A DNA stretch of 64,000 nucleotides from NCBI RefSeq assembly GCF_000819745.1, contig NZ_CDDA01000032.1, forward strand, positions 1-64,000, read 5' to 3'. A program made the position numbers and the translations under genes. The stretch is from Aeromonas bestiarum. GTDB lineage: Bacteria; Pseudomonadota; Gammaproteobacteria; Enterobacterales; Aeromonadaceae. The notes below the pieces were generated by a model. It was not told where the DNA came from. It was given only the letters and a program-made list of their open reading frames with translations, and ran no database searches. This document shows, piece by piece, positions 55,947 to 64,000 of this stretch (its first letter is position 1; every line of letters starts with the position of its first letter).

Positions 55947-56639
55947 TTACACGGTGCGGGGACGCAGGTGGGCGTGCCAGCGGGCTTCCCACTTCTTGAA
56001 CAGCCAGACGATGACGAAGGTCAGCAGCATGTAGAGCAGGCCTGCGGTCAAAAACGCCTCGAACGGGCTGTAGTAGCGGGAGTTGATGATCCGCGCCGCA
56101 CCTGTCAGGTCGACTATGGTGATGATGCCGGCCACCGCCGAGCCCTGCAGCATAAAGATCACCTCGTTGCTGTAGGCGGGCAGCGCACGGCGAAACGAGT
56201 TGGGCAATATGATGCGGGTCAGGGTCTGCCAGCGGGTCATGCCAAAGGCGTTGGCCGCTTCAATCTGCCCCTTGGGCATGTTGAGCACGGCGCCGCGCAC
56301 TATCTCGGCGGTATAGGCCCCCGTGTTGAGGGTGAACGCCAGCAGGGCGCAGAACCAGGCCTGGGCGAACAGCTCCCAGGCTGCGCTGTTTTTCAGCCAC
56401 TCCCACTGGGCGGCGCCGTAGTAGATGATGAACAGCTGCACCAGCAGCGGGGTGCCACGGAAGAAGTAGATATAGGCCCAGATCGGCCCCTTGATCAGCC
56501 AGTTGCGGCTGTTGCGCAGTATCCCCATGGGCACCGCCAGAGCCAGGCCGAGCACCAGGGAGGCCGCCACCAGCAGCACTGTGGTGTAAAGCCCCTCCCA
56601 GTAGGTGGGCCACTCTTTGAGAATGATTGAGAAATCCAT
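55947..56639 (-). CDS. Basic amino-acid ABC transporter permease (HisM/ArtM type)
   Basis: A 230-residue polar amino-acid permease with five or so membrane helices and the EAA-loop region IEAANAFGMTRWQTLTRIILP, which contacts the ATPase. Pairs with the permease encoded three bases upstream to form the membrane channel. The order ATPase, binding protein, permease Q, permease M equals artPIQM of E. coli, whereas the binding protein looks closer to HisJ/ArgT. Confidence 0.92.
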   Translation of the reverse strand: MDFSIILKEWPTYWEGLYTTVLLVAASLVLGLALAVPMGILRNSRNWLIKGPIWAYIYFFRGTPLLVQLFIIYYGAAQWEWLKNSAAWELFAQAWFCALLAFTLNTGAYTAEIVRGAVLNMPKGQIEAANAFGMTRWQTLTRIILPNSFRRALPAYSNEVIFMLQGSAVAGIITIVDLTGAARIINSRYYSPFEAFLTAGLLYMLLTFVIVWLFKKWEARWHAHLRPRTV

Positions 56640-56642
56640 GGC

Positions 56643-57383
56643 TTACCTCGTCTTTATCGCGTAGTGACGCTCGGCCCATTTCAGTGCCGAGGTGGAGACC
56701 GCAGTGAAGATCAGGAAGATCAGGGCCACCGCCATGTAGAAGGTGAAGGGCTGCTGGGTCGACCCCGCCGCCAGGGATGCTTTGCGCACCATGTCATCGA
56801 GCCCGATGATGGAGACCAGCGCCGTGGTTTTCAGCAGCACCAGCCAGTTGTTGCCAAAGCCCGGCAGGGCGTGGCGCATCATCTGGGGGAAGAGGATCCG
56901 TACAAACACCTGGGTCGCCCGCATGCCAAAGGCGCGAGCCGCTTCCAGCTCTCCCTTGTCCACCGCCAGAATGGCGCCGCGGAAGGTCTCTGTCATGTAG
57001 GCGCCGAAGATGAAGCCTATGGTGGCCACACCAGCCGCAAACGGACTGATGTCGATGTAGTCAGGCAGCAGGGAGACCCACTCCTGGTTCGGATCGCTCG
57101 CCAGCAGGTAGTTGTTGTAGCTCTCGTTGACCCAGCTGCAGAGGCTGTTGATCAGCACCTGGCCGCCGAAGAACAGCAGCATCATCAGCACCAGATCGGG
57201 AATGCCGCGAATGACTGTGGTGTAGGCGGTGGCGATGCCACGTGCCCACTTGTAGGGGGAGAGCTTGGCGAGTGCCCCCAGCATGCCCAGCAGCAACGCC
57301 AGCAGCAGCGAGGCCAGCGCCACCTCTAGGGTGATCCAGGCGCCCTCCAGCAGGGAGGCTTCGTATCCTTTCAAATCAAACAT
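56643..57383 (-). CDS. Basic amino-acid ABC transporter permease (HisQ/ArtQ type)
   Basis: A 246-residue permease with the EAA loop LEAARAFGMRATQVFVRILFP and an N-terminal FDLKGYEASLLEGAWITLEV. The start at 57383 follows GGAG by six bases. The first seven codons and their ribosome-binding site are repeated in decayed form 64 bases upstream (57427-57475). Confidence 0.93.
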   Translation of the reverse strand: MFDLKGYEASLLEGAWITLEVALASLLLALLLGMLGALAKLSPYKWARGIATAYTTVIRGIPDLVLMMLLFFGGQVLINSLCSWVNESYNNYLLASDPNQEWVSLLPDYIDISPFAAGVATIGFIFGAYMTETFRGAILAVDKGELEAARAFGMRATQVFVRILFPQMMRHALPGFGNNWLVLLKTTALVSIIGLDDMVRKASLAAGSTQQPFTFYMAVALIFLIFTAVSTSALKWAERHYAIKTR

Positions 57384-57475
57384 ATGCGGCTCCATTGCAA
57401 CGCATTGAGCGGGCCAGCCCGTCCCAATATCCTTTCAAACCAAACACATGCAGCTCCATTGCAACTAAGCGGGCC
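57363..57475 (-). repeat. Tandem duplication of the permease gene's start region
   Basis: Copy one (57363-57415) covers the ribosome-binding site, start codon and first seven codons of the HisQ-like gene. Copy two (57426-57475) lies 64 bases upstream, differs by a few substitutions and a four-base deletion, has GTG instead of ATG, and opens a short frame that stops near the true start. The remaining 57476-57587 shows no gene. Confidence 0.85.
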
Positions 57476-57587
57476 CATCGCTCCCTTGCGAGAGACAACG
57501 GGCCCGATGACTACAGACAAGGGTCAACCTGTCGTGATGATTCGCCGCAATCCCTTCGGCTGCTACTCGGTGTAGCGCGCCTGGGGG

Positions 57588-58361
57588 TTACTCGCCGTAG
57601 ACGTCGAAGTCGAAGTACTTGTCGTTGATTGCCTTGTACTTGCCGTTGGCGCGCAGGGCCAGGATGGCGGCGTTGAATTTCTCTTTCAGATCCTTGTCAG
57701 CCTTGCGGACCGCTATGCCGGCACCCTCGCCAAACCACTTGGGATCGGTCAGTTTCGGGCCGACGAACTCGTAGGCATCGCCCCCTTCCTTCTTCAGCAG
57801 ACCGTCACTGATGGCGGCGGAGTCAGCCATCACATAGTCAACCCGACCGGATTTCAGATCGAGATAGGCTTCATCCGCGGTGCCATAACGCTTGATGGTG
57901 GCGTTCGGGAAGTTGTCCGTGATGTAGGTATCCATGGAAGTGGCGCGTTGCACCGCCACGGTTTTACCGTCCATGAAGGCCTTGTCGAGCTTGACCTCTG
58001 TGCCCTTCTTGGCGGCGAAGCGGGCCGGAATGTGCTGGTACTTCTGGGTGAAGTCCACCTTCTTCTTGCGCTCTTCGGTGATGTCCATGGTGGCTATGAT
58101 GGCGTCATATTTGCGCGACAGCAGCGCCGGAATGATGCCGTCCCAGTCTTGCTTGACCAGGGTACACTTCACCTTCATCTCTTCGCACAGGGCGTTGGCG
58201 ATGTCGATATCGAAGCCTTTCACCTCGCCACTGGGCTCGGTCCAGGAGAAGGGAGGGTAAGCACCTTCGACCCCGATCCGCACCTCTTTCCACTCCTTGG
58301 CCATCAGGCTGCCGGAAGACAGGGCAGTGACTATGGCAGTCGCCAGCATCAGCTTGTTCAT
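57588..58361 (-). CDS. Lysine/arginine/ornithine-type periplasmic binding protein
   Basis: A 257-residue binding protein with a signal peptide (LMLATAIVTALSSGSLMA). Family motifs of HisJ/ArgT/ArtJ are present: RIGVEGAYPPFSWTEPSGEV, GFDIDIANALCEEM and the C-terminal YFDFDVYGE, which closely parallels the HisJ/LAO ending. The ligand is therefore probably a basic amino acid (lysine, arginine, ornithine or histidine). The start follows AAGGAG and is the only one that gives a signal peptide. Confidence 0.93.
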   Translation of the reverse strand: MNKLMLATAIVTALSSGSLMAKEWKEVRIGVEGAYPPFSWTEPSGEVKGFDIDIANALCEEMKVKCTLVKQDWDGIIPALLSRKYDAIIATMDITEERKKKVDFTQKYQHIPARFAAKKGTEVKLDKAFMDGKTVAVQRATSMDTYITDNFPNATIKRYGTADEAYLDLKSGRVDYVMADSAAISDGLLKKEGGDAYEFVGPKLTDPKWFGEGAGIAVRKADKDLKEKFNAAILALRANGKYKAINDKYFDFDVYGE

Positions 58362-58426
58362 GTATCTCTCCTTGATAAAATCGTCGACTGTTGAAGTTGC
58401 AGCTTGTTGAAAACAGATCCCGCCCA

Positions 58427-59197
58427 TCAATAGATGGAGGAGATGAATTGCTTGAACCGTTCCGACTTGGGATGGGCGAAGATCTCCTTGGGATTGCCCT
58501 CCTCTTCCACGCGCCCCTGATGCAGAAACATTACCTTGTTCGACACATCACGGGCAAACGACATCTCGTGGGTCACCACCAGCATGGTGCGCCCCTCTTC
58601 GGCCAGCTCGCGCATCAGGCCGAGCACCTCCCCCACCAGCTCGGGGTCCAGCGCCGAGGTGGGTTCGTCAAACAGCATCACCTCGGGCTCCACCGCCAGT
58701 GCCCTGGCGATGGCCGCCCGCTGCTGCTGGCCGCCGGAGAGGTGACCGGGATAGTAGTCGCGCCGCTCCCACAGACCCACCCGGTTGAGCAGGTGTTCCG
58801 CCTTGGCGATGGCCTCGGCGCGGGGGACTTTCAGCACCTGGATAGGCACCTCTATGATGTTCTGCATTATGGTCATGTGCGACCAGAGGTTGAAACTTTG
58901 AAACACCATGGCCAGCCGGCTGCGAATGCGCTCCACCTGGCGCATGTCCTCCGGCAGCCGCTCACCGGCCCGGTTGGATTTCATGCGAATAAGCTCGCCA
59001 TGGAGTGAAACTGTGCCGGAAGAGGGTGTTTCCAGCAGATTGATACAACGAAGAAAGGTCGACTTCCCCGAGCCGGAGGAGCCGATCAGGGAGATGACAT
59101 CCCCCTTGCGGGCTGTCATATCGATGCCCTTGAGCACTTCGTGGGTGCCGAAATACTTGTGCAGTTCACGAACTTCCAGTGCGGCAACGTCACTCAT
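58427..59197 (-). CDS. Basic amino-acid ABC transporter ATPase (HisP/ArtP type)
   Basis: A 256-residue ATPase with Walker A GSSGSGKST, signature LSGGQQQR, Walker B VMLFDEPTSALDP and the HisP-like VVTHEMSFARDVSNKVMFLH switch region. First gene of the minus-strand operon ATPase-binding protein-permease-permease. The upstream region is shared with lysO, which exports lysine in the opposite direction. Confidence 0.95.
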   Translation of the reverse strand: MSDVAALEVRELHKYFGTHEVLKGIDMTARKGDVISLIGSSGSGKSTFLRCINLLETPSSGTVSLHGELIRMKSNRAGERLPEDMRQVERIRSRLAMVFQSFNLWSHMTIMQNIIEVPIQVLKVPRAEAIAKAEHLLNRVGLWERRDYYPGHLSGGQQQRAAIARALAVEPEVMLFDEPTSALDPELVGEVLGLMRELAEEGRTMLVVTHEMSFARDVSNKVMFLHQGRVEEEGNPKEIFAHPKSERFKQFISSIY

Positions 59198-59740
59198 CCA
59201 TTACAACCTTGTCTGTCCCTAGACGCCGCTGGGGCGTGACTCACACCATCATGAATTTAACAAAAAGTTAACCGATGGCAACCTTCAGCGAAAATATCAC
59301 TCGAATAGTTAAAAAACAATACAGAACAGAGGTCTTTGGTGTTTTGTCTGTATTTTTATTGGTCTCACTGGTATTTTTCAGCACTTTGTCTGCATAAAAC
59401 TCGGTTTGGACCCATCGAGCGACACCGCCTTTTTATACCCTGATCGCAAGGGTGGCAAGAAAATTCCGACATCATGACAGCAAGATGGCGAAAGCGACTT
59501 TATTCACCCCATCGATGTTTGCATCTTGTTGAAAAATGGGCGATGAGCGTGATTTCATGGCGGCACGCTTGCCGCACCAAGGTGGGCCTTTGAGCCAAAT
59601 GAGTGCAGTTGCTTGCACCAAAAACATAACAACCTGATAAAAAGCCCCGGATGAGCCATCCAAACTCACAGAAATGTGACACAGAGCCAATAAGTAGTGA
59701 TAAGGTGTCATTTTTATCAGTTTTTGTGATCGAGGCCCCG
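59198..59740. other. Divergent intergenic region, amino-acid importer and lysO
   Basis: About 540 bases without a gene. Small hairpins are visible (GCGGCA/TGCCGC near 59560 and GTGCA/TGCAC near 59603). A TGAAT half-site near 59252 recalls an ArgR box but no full box is seen. I looked for the conserved blocks of a lysine riboswitch ahead of lysO and did not find them. Confidence 0.4.
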
Positions 59741-60643
59741 ATGTTGCTCAATGTATTGCTGATCCTGCTGCCGTTAGGCGTCGGCTATCTGATCCCCCTC
59801 TCCTCCGCCCGGCTCATCAAGCTGGTCAATCAGTCCCTCGGCAAGATGGTCTACCTCATCCTGTTTCTGATGGGGCTGGGACTGGCCTATGTGGAAAACC
59901 TCGGCAGCAATCTGGCGGTGATCTTCAAGGTGGCCGGTGTCATGCTGGCCGCCATTACCCTGTGCAACCTGCTGGCGCTCTGGTGGCTGGACAAGCGCAG
60001 CCCGCCGACCCACGAGGCCAGCGACGCCAAGATGCCAAGCAAGCTGCACCTGCTGTGGGAATCCCTCCAGCTCTGCTTCGTGGTGCTGGGAGGCGTGCTG
60101 CTGGGGCTGCTGGTCGATCTGCAAGCCCTGCCCATCGATCGCTTAAGCGAGTGGGCCCTGATGCTGCTGCTGTTGCTCATCGGGGTGCAGATGCGCAACT
60201 CCGGCATGCGGCTGCGCCAGATTCTGCTCAACCCCTGGGGCATGAAGATCGCCTTCACCGTCATCATCAGCAGCTGGCTGGGCAGCGTACTGGCGGCCCA
60301 GTTGCTGGGCATGCCGCTGAGCCACGCCCTGGCGCTCAGCTCCAGCTTCGGCTGGTATTCGCTGTCGGGCATTCTGGTGGCCGACAAACTGGGACCCGTG
60401 CTCGGCTCCGCCGCCTTCATCAACGATCTGGGCCGCGAGCTCATCGCCATCCTCATCATTCCCATGCTGATGCGTCGCCACCCCTCCGCCGCCATCGGCT
60501 ACGGCGGCGCCACCGCGCTGGACTTCACCCTGCCGGTCATTCAAAAATCCGGTGGCATCCAGATGGTGCCCGTGGCCATCGTCTCCGGCTTTATCCTGAG
60601 CCTGCTCGGCCCCATCCTGATCCTGGGCTTCCTGGCGATCTAG
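59741..60643 (+). CDS. lysO: Lysine exporter LysO
   Basis: A 300-residue inner-membrane protein closely resembling E. coli LysO/YbjE (299 residues), which exports L-lysine and its toxic analogue thialysine. Conserved segments are PLGVGYLIPL, GFGWYSLSGIL-like SFGWYSLSGILVADKLGPV, AAFINDLGRELIAILIIP and ATALDFTLPVIQKSGG. The start at 59741 follows GAGG and matches the LysO N terminus; a longer frame to 59651 is rejected. Confidence 0.95.
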   Translation: MLLNVLLILLPLGVGYLIPLSSARLIKLVNQSLGKMVYLILFLMGLGLAYVENLGSNLAVIFKVAGVMLAAITLCNLLALWWLDKRSPPTHEASDAKMPSKLHLLWESLQLCFVVLGGVLLGLLVDLQALPIDRLSEWALMLLLLLIGVQMRNSGMRLRQILLNPWGMKIAFTVIISSWLGSVLAAQLLGMPLSHALALSSSFGWYSLSGILVADKLGPVLGSAAFINDLGRELIAILIIPMLMRRHPSAAIGYGGATALDFTLPVIQKSGGIQMVPVAIVSGFILSLLGPILILGFLAI

Positions 60644-60667
60644 GCCACACCTGCCGCCCGCAGAATC

Positions 60668-60699
60668 AAAGAAGCCCGACATTGCTGTCGGGCTTCTTT
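60668..60699. terminator. Terminator behind lysO
   Basis: Fourteen-bp stem AAAGAAGCCCGACA/TGTCGGGCTTCTTT with a TTGC loop; convergent genes on both sides. Confidence 0.9.
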
Positions 60700-60735
60700 C
60701 ATCTGGATATACCGCACTCTCGCGCTATCCGCCGT

Positions 60736-61869
60736 TCATCCGCGCCACTGGCCGCCGCTCATTACCCGCTCGATGGCGAAAGAGTGGGGATGGATCAGCA
60801 GCAGATCCGCATCCTGCCCCACTCCGATCCTCCCCTTTGCGGCCAATCCCAGCACTCGTGCCGGATGAGTACTCACCACCGCCAGCGCCACCTCGAGCGA
60901 CACCCCGAGCTGGCAGGCGCGCACGCACTCCTGCCACAGGCTGGCAATCTGGCCGCAGCGCATCTCGATAAGGCGCCCCTCGCCATCGAAGCGCGGCAGG
61001 CTGGCGTTGGCATCTGAGCTGAAGGTGATGCGATCGGCAGGCACGCCAGCGGCCAGCAACTCGATCAATCCATCGGCGGCCAGCCGTTCGCCATCCTCCA
61101 CCAGATCGGGGAAGCTGGAAGTGGTGAGATCGACCCAGCCTCCCGCCTTGCCCCAGGCGATCGCCTCGGCAAACAGCCAGGGGTTGCGGTTGCAGTGGGT
61201 CGGATAGAGCTGGCGCAGCGGAATGTCGGTTTCATCGCGCAGGGCCCGCAGCGGTGCCAGCGCCCCGCGGCCATCCCCCAGATGGAAGAAGCTGACGCCG
61301 CTCTTGCCCGAGAGCAGCCCGGCCACCCGCGCCTCGCTCACCAGTCGGGCCAGCTCGTCGTGGGTGGGGGCGCTGGATCTGTGATCGCTGATGGCCAGCT
61401 CCCCCACCCCCAGCACTTCGGGAATGAGCATGATGTCGGACTCCACCGTGCCGGTGAGGCTCTTGACGGGCAGATGGTAGGAGCCGGTATACATGAAGGC
61501 GCTCACCCCGGCGGCGCGAAATTCACGCACCTTGCCAAGCACCTGGGCCGGCGTGCGGGTCAGGCTGTCGGTGCCGAGCGCCGCCACCAGGGTGGTGACC
61601 CCCGCCTTGAGAGCCTCGCTCGCGGCGAGTTCGGGCGTGCGAAAGGCAAAGCCCCCCTCGCCCCCGCCCCCGGTGATATGGGCCAGCGGATCCACCAATC
61701 CGGGCACCAGGTAGCGACCGCGACCATCGACCCGCGTCAACGGCCAATCTGCGGGGGCCGTCAACCCCTTGCCAATCCAGGCGATGCGGCCATCGGCCAC
61801 CAGCAGATCCTGCTGGCCGAGGTGGGTGGGACTGAAGATCTCGGCGCCCTCGATCAGGGTCAACATCAT
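60736..61869 (-). CDS. iadA: Isoaspartyl dipeptidase-like amidohydrolase (IadA family)
   Basis: A 377-residue amidohydrolase aligned along its length with E. coli IadA, which hydrolyses beta-aspartyl dipeptides. Substrate and metal residues recognisable here are E71, Y130, R163, H195, H224, R227 and D285. However, the first histidine of the canonical HxH metal motif is Leu62 (DPLAH instead of DQHVH), and the carbamylated lysine position is in VGE with one inserted residue. The binuclear zinc site may thus be altered. The start follows AAGGAG; the longer frame to 62049 is rejected. Confidence 0.85.
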   Translation of the reverse strand: MMLTLIEGAEIFSPTHLGQQDLLVADGRIAWIGKGLTAPADWPLTRVDGRGRYLVPGLVDPLAHITGGGGEGGFAFRTPELAASEALKAGVTTLVAALGTDSLTRTPAQVLGKVREFRAAGVSAFMYTGSYHLPVKSLTGTVESDIMLIPEVLGVGELAISDHRSSAPTHDELARLVSEARVAGLLSGKSGVSFFHLGDGRGALAPLRALRDETDIPLRQLYPTHCNRNPWLFAEAIAWGKAGGWVDLTTSSFPDLVEDGERLAADGLIELLAAGVPADRITFSSDANASLPRFDGEGRLIEMRCGQIASLWQECVRACQLGVSLEVALAVVSTHPARVLGLAAKGRIGVGQDADLLLIHPHSFAIERVMSGGQWRG

Positions 61870-62047
61870 GGCTACTCCTTGCAAGCTATCCCCTGCGGGG
61901 AAAAGAGAGAAATCGCTATTTACCCACCATTGGCCTCTCGGTAACGGCAGTGCCTGCTGGCCAGTTTGCCATGATCGGCATAGGCAAGGGAGAGGGGATC
62001 GGCTAGGCTCACCAGCAATTCCCGTTTGCTGGTCGACATCCACCGTC

Positions 62048-62668
62048 ATGAACTATCTGGCTCACCTGCATCTGGCCGCCCATACCCGAAGCTCCCTCAC
62101 CGGCAACCTGCTGGGGGATTTCGTCAAGGGCCCTTTGCCAAGCACGCTCGGTCCCGCCTTCGATGAGGGGATCTGGCTGCACCGCAGAATCGATGCCTTC
62201 ACCGATGCCCACCCCGAGCACAGGGCGGCGGTGGCCTGTTTCGAGGCGCCCTGGCGCCGCTTCGGTGGCATCCTGGTGGACATGATCTACGACCACTGGC
62301 TCAGCCTGCACTGGCCACAATTTGGCGAAGACCCCCTGCCCCGCTTTCTGCAACAGAGTTATGGGCAGCTGCTGGCGGATCATCAGCGCCTGCCGGATGG
62401 CTTGCCCGTTGCGCTCACGCGGATGGCGGAGCAGAACTGGATCGCCTCCTATCGCCACAGGGAGGGGCTGGGCCGCGCCCTCAACGGCATAGGTCACCGG
62501 TTGCGCCGCCCCATCTTGCTGGGCGATGCCCTCGCCACCCTGGACGATGCCAGCTGGCACAATGGCGAGCAGGGATTTCTGCGCTTCTATCCCCAGTTGA
62601 TGCGCTTTAGCGAGCAGCAGCTCGCCCACTATCGCGAGACTGGCGGTCACGCCGGCGTGCGGCCATAA
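62048..62668 (+). CDS. acpH: Acyl carrier protein phosphodiesterase
   Basis: A 206-residue AcpH-type enzyme that removes the 4'-phosphopantetheine arm from acyl carrier protein. Motifs MNYLAHLHLA, GNLLGDFVKG, LHRRIDAFTDAHP and VDMIYDHWL include the His/Asp residues of the HD-like metal site. E. coli AcpH has 193 residues. Divergent from iadA; monocistronic. Confidence 0.93.
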   Translation: MNYLAHLHLAAHTRSSLTGNLLGDFVKGPLPSTLGPAFDEGIWLHRRIDAFTDAHPEHRAAVACFEAPWRRFGGILVDMIYDHWLSLHWPQFGEDPLPRFLQQSYGQLLADHQRLPDGLPVALTRMAEQNWIASYRHREGLGRALNGIGHRLRRPILLGDALATLDDASWHNGEQGFLRFYPQLMRFSEQQLAHYRETGGHAGVRP

Positions 62669-62670
62669 AA

Positions 62671-62690
62671 AAGACCCCGTGAGGGGCCTT
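62671..62690 (-). terminator. Terminator of the Ntn-hydrolase gene
   Basis: Hairpin with CCCC/GGGG core and GTGA loop; on the minus strand it is followed by TTTTTT, and it sits just after the stop codon of the gene at 62705. Confidence 0.8.
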
Positions 62691-62704
62691 CTACCAACTC
62701 TTCA

Positions 62705-63775
62705 TCAGGCCCCTGGCGTGGCAGGCAGGAAGGTGAACGCCTTGGCCGGCACAAACTTGTCCGCCGTTTCGCCCGCATAGAGTTGACGCTCAGTCAGCGG
62801 GAGTCTCTTGACCGGGGCGCCCGCACTCAGATCCAGCTGATCCATGCTCACCCAGAAGGTGTTGGGCAAATGAGTCAGCTCGAAGAAGTAGCGGCGATGC
62901 TGTTGATCCGACACGCTGCGCCAAAGGGTGGTGGAGATGTTGGGTTGATCCTGTGTACTGATCCCCATGGGCACCGAGACGTTGCGCATCACGCTCATCA
63001 CACCGGCAACGGCTTCATTGGCCTGATCCGTCTTGGGCAGGGTCTTGATATAAAAAGAGGCCCGGGCGAAACGATCCGCCGAACGGTTGGTACCCGGCAG
63101 CATGGTAAGCCCGCCTATCTCCTCCCAGTACTCGTTGAGTGCCAGCTGCTTGTCGAAAACGGGGGAGTTGGTCATCACCTGATAGCTGCGGTCGTGGTGG
63201 ATCTGCAACTTGCCATCCACGTACTGGAAAATGGCCGAGTCACCGCTGGCATCCGAGATGGAGAGGTGCAGCTGGCCCGGCTTGCCATCCGGCGTCAGAG
63301 TGGTCACCACATAGAACTCGTCCTTCGACAAGGCGGCGACCGCCTCGGTGACGGTGGCAAAATTGTCCAGCACATACTGGGCCCAGAGGGAGATGGAGAG
63401 CGTCTTGCGCGGATCCTTGTCGCTCGGAGTCACATACTCGGACTCGGTCAGATAGAGCAAATTGGCCACCAGCCCCTTTTCGTTCATGCCATCGGCGGTA
63501 CCCGCGTCAAACCCCGCGGCGACCAGGGAGCCATAGCGCGCGTTCCACTTCATGGAGTGCGGACCGGCCGCCCCGCTCCGATCGATGCCACGCGGCAAGG
63601 CCCAGAGGTTGGTCGGCATGGCAGCGCGCCAGTCCATGGTGCGGCCGGTTACCACCAGACCGCCGTCGCCCTGATAAACGGCGCGGGTGCAGGCATCGGC
63701 CAGCGAGCTGACCGACAGGGCCATGGTCAATGCCAACAGGGTTTTCTGGAACAGGGGGCTGGATTGGCGTTTCAT
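62705..63775 (-). CDS. Choloylglycine hydrolase/penicillin V acylase family protein
   Basis: A 356-residue N-terminal-nucleophile hydrolase of the linear amide C-N hydrolase family. A signal peptide (TLLALTMALSVSSLADA) ends directly before Cys-Thr-Arg (CTRAVYQGDGGLVVTGRTMDWR), so cleavage would expose the catalytic cysteine in the periplasm. The conserved Arg and the RTMDW segment follow. Natural substrates in related Gram-negative enzymes include N-acyl-homoserine lactones, bile salts or penicillin V; which applies here is unknown. Start taken as MKRQSSP; an upstream ATG gives three more residues. The 225 bases beyond it to the window end show no gene. Confidence 0.9.
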   Translation of the reverse strand: MKRQSSPLFQKTLLALTMALSVSSLADACTRAVYQGDGGLVVTGRTMDWRAAMPTNLWALPRGIDRSGAAGPHSMKWNARYGSLVAAGFDAGTADGMNEKGLVANLLYLTESEYVTPSDKDPRKTLSISLWAQYVLDNFATVTEAVAALSKDEFYVVTTLTPDGKPGQLHLSISDASGDSAIFQYVDGKLQIHHDRSYQVMTNSPVFDKQLALNEYWEEIGGLTMLPGTNRSADRFARASFYIKTLPKTDQANEAVAGVMSVMRNVSVPMGISTQDQPNISTTLWRSVSDQQHRRYFFELTHLPNTFWVSMDQLDLSAGAPVKRLPLTERQLYAGETADKFVPAKAFTFLPATPGA

Positions 63776-64000
63776 AGGATGCATCACTCAGGCTGGTGAA
63801 AACGACAGGCTAACGGCTACCGCTGTATGGGAGCTTAATGAGGATAGTCAGCCGCCCGCCACGCTCCCACCTCGCGGCGGCCAAGATGTGATCATGTCGA
63901 CATAGTTACAGCAAGATCAGCGAGATACACCTGGCATCTGCGTTGCCAGCAGGCTTTTGGTCCAGCCGCTGTCACGTCAACCCCGGTCACGTCATGCCAG

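Noticed and set aside
59460-59740. Possible lysine riboswitch ahead of lysO
   Set aside because: None of the conserved L-box sequence blocks were found; only small unrelated hairpins are present.
1-64000. tRNA, rRNA or CRISPR arrays
   Set aside because: No tRNA-like T-loop/acceptor combination, rRNA segment or regularly spaced repeat series was noticed on either strand.

Overview
The window looks like a chromosomal segment of an Aeromonas species (Gammaproteobacteria). The main reasons are the polar flagellin cluster flaA-flaB-flaG-flaH(fliD)-flaJ(fliS) followed by a maf-1-type gene, the generally high GC content, and housekeeping genes resembling Vibrio/enterobacterial orthologues (mtnN, cbiB, btuF, thiI, pflA, lysO, acpH). 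No tRNA, rRNA, insertion sequence, prophage or CRISPR array was recognised.

Layout. 0.3-6.7 kb: a chemotaxis receptor, a ZIP metal transporter, a periplasmic solute-binding-like protein and a tight mtnN-cbiB-btuF operon. 6.8-14.1 kb, minus strand: the polar flagellin/cap/chaperone/Maf cluster. Both flagellin genes have near-consensus sigma-28 promoters, and the flaA-flaB gap holds an unexpected plus-strand sigma-54-like promoter reading through a palindrome-rich stretch to a terminator. 14.4-18.2 kb: a TRIC/YadS-like channel, a small exported protein, thiI and an unknown protein. 18.3-25.6 kb: pbpC plus a giant alpha-2-macroglobulin lipoprotein (yfhM). 26.1-31.3 kb: a five-gene membrane operon (AI-2E-family permease, outer-membrane factor, HlyD-type adaptor, DUF2955-like permease, small K+ channel). 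31.4-38.3 kb: CoA-disulfide reductase/rhodanese, a GGDEF-EAL protein, pflA, a CbiM-like membrane protein and a PagL-like enzyme.

39.2-55.9 kb: a complete ABC-transporter-dependent capsule locus with group-3-like order: kpsM-T-E-D, a serotype-specific middle (glycosyltransferase, wecB, wecC, a 1046-codon double glycosyltransferase, a PP-loop enzyme, a further glycosyltransferase), then kpsC-S. Its AT-rich 825-bp leader carries a good sigma-70 promoter, two inverted repeats and an ops-like GCGGTAGC element, which suggests RfaH control. Several hairpins with short T-tracts sit between genes of the operon. An AT-rich cassette (about 46.97-51.74 kb) starts inside the 3' end of wecC and ends inside the downstream glycosyltransferase gene, so it appears to have been swapped by recombination. 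The double glycosyltransferase gene contains a (C)12 tract predicted to switch it on and off, and kpsD has a (G)9 tract. WecB and WecC would supply UDP-ManNAcA, the glycosyltransferases assemble the chain, KpsC/KpsS build the Kdo linker, and KpsMTED export it.

55.9-64 kb: an Art/His-type basic amino-acid ABC importer divergent from the lysine exporter lysO, an iadA-like amidohydrolase that lacks two canonical metal ligands, acpH, and a choloylglycine-hydrolase-family Ntn enzyme.

The most striking points are the phase-variable and mosaic capsule cassette with its uncharacterised PP-loop protein, and the candidate sigma-54-driven RNA between the flagellin genes.
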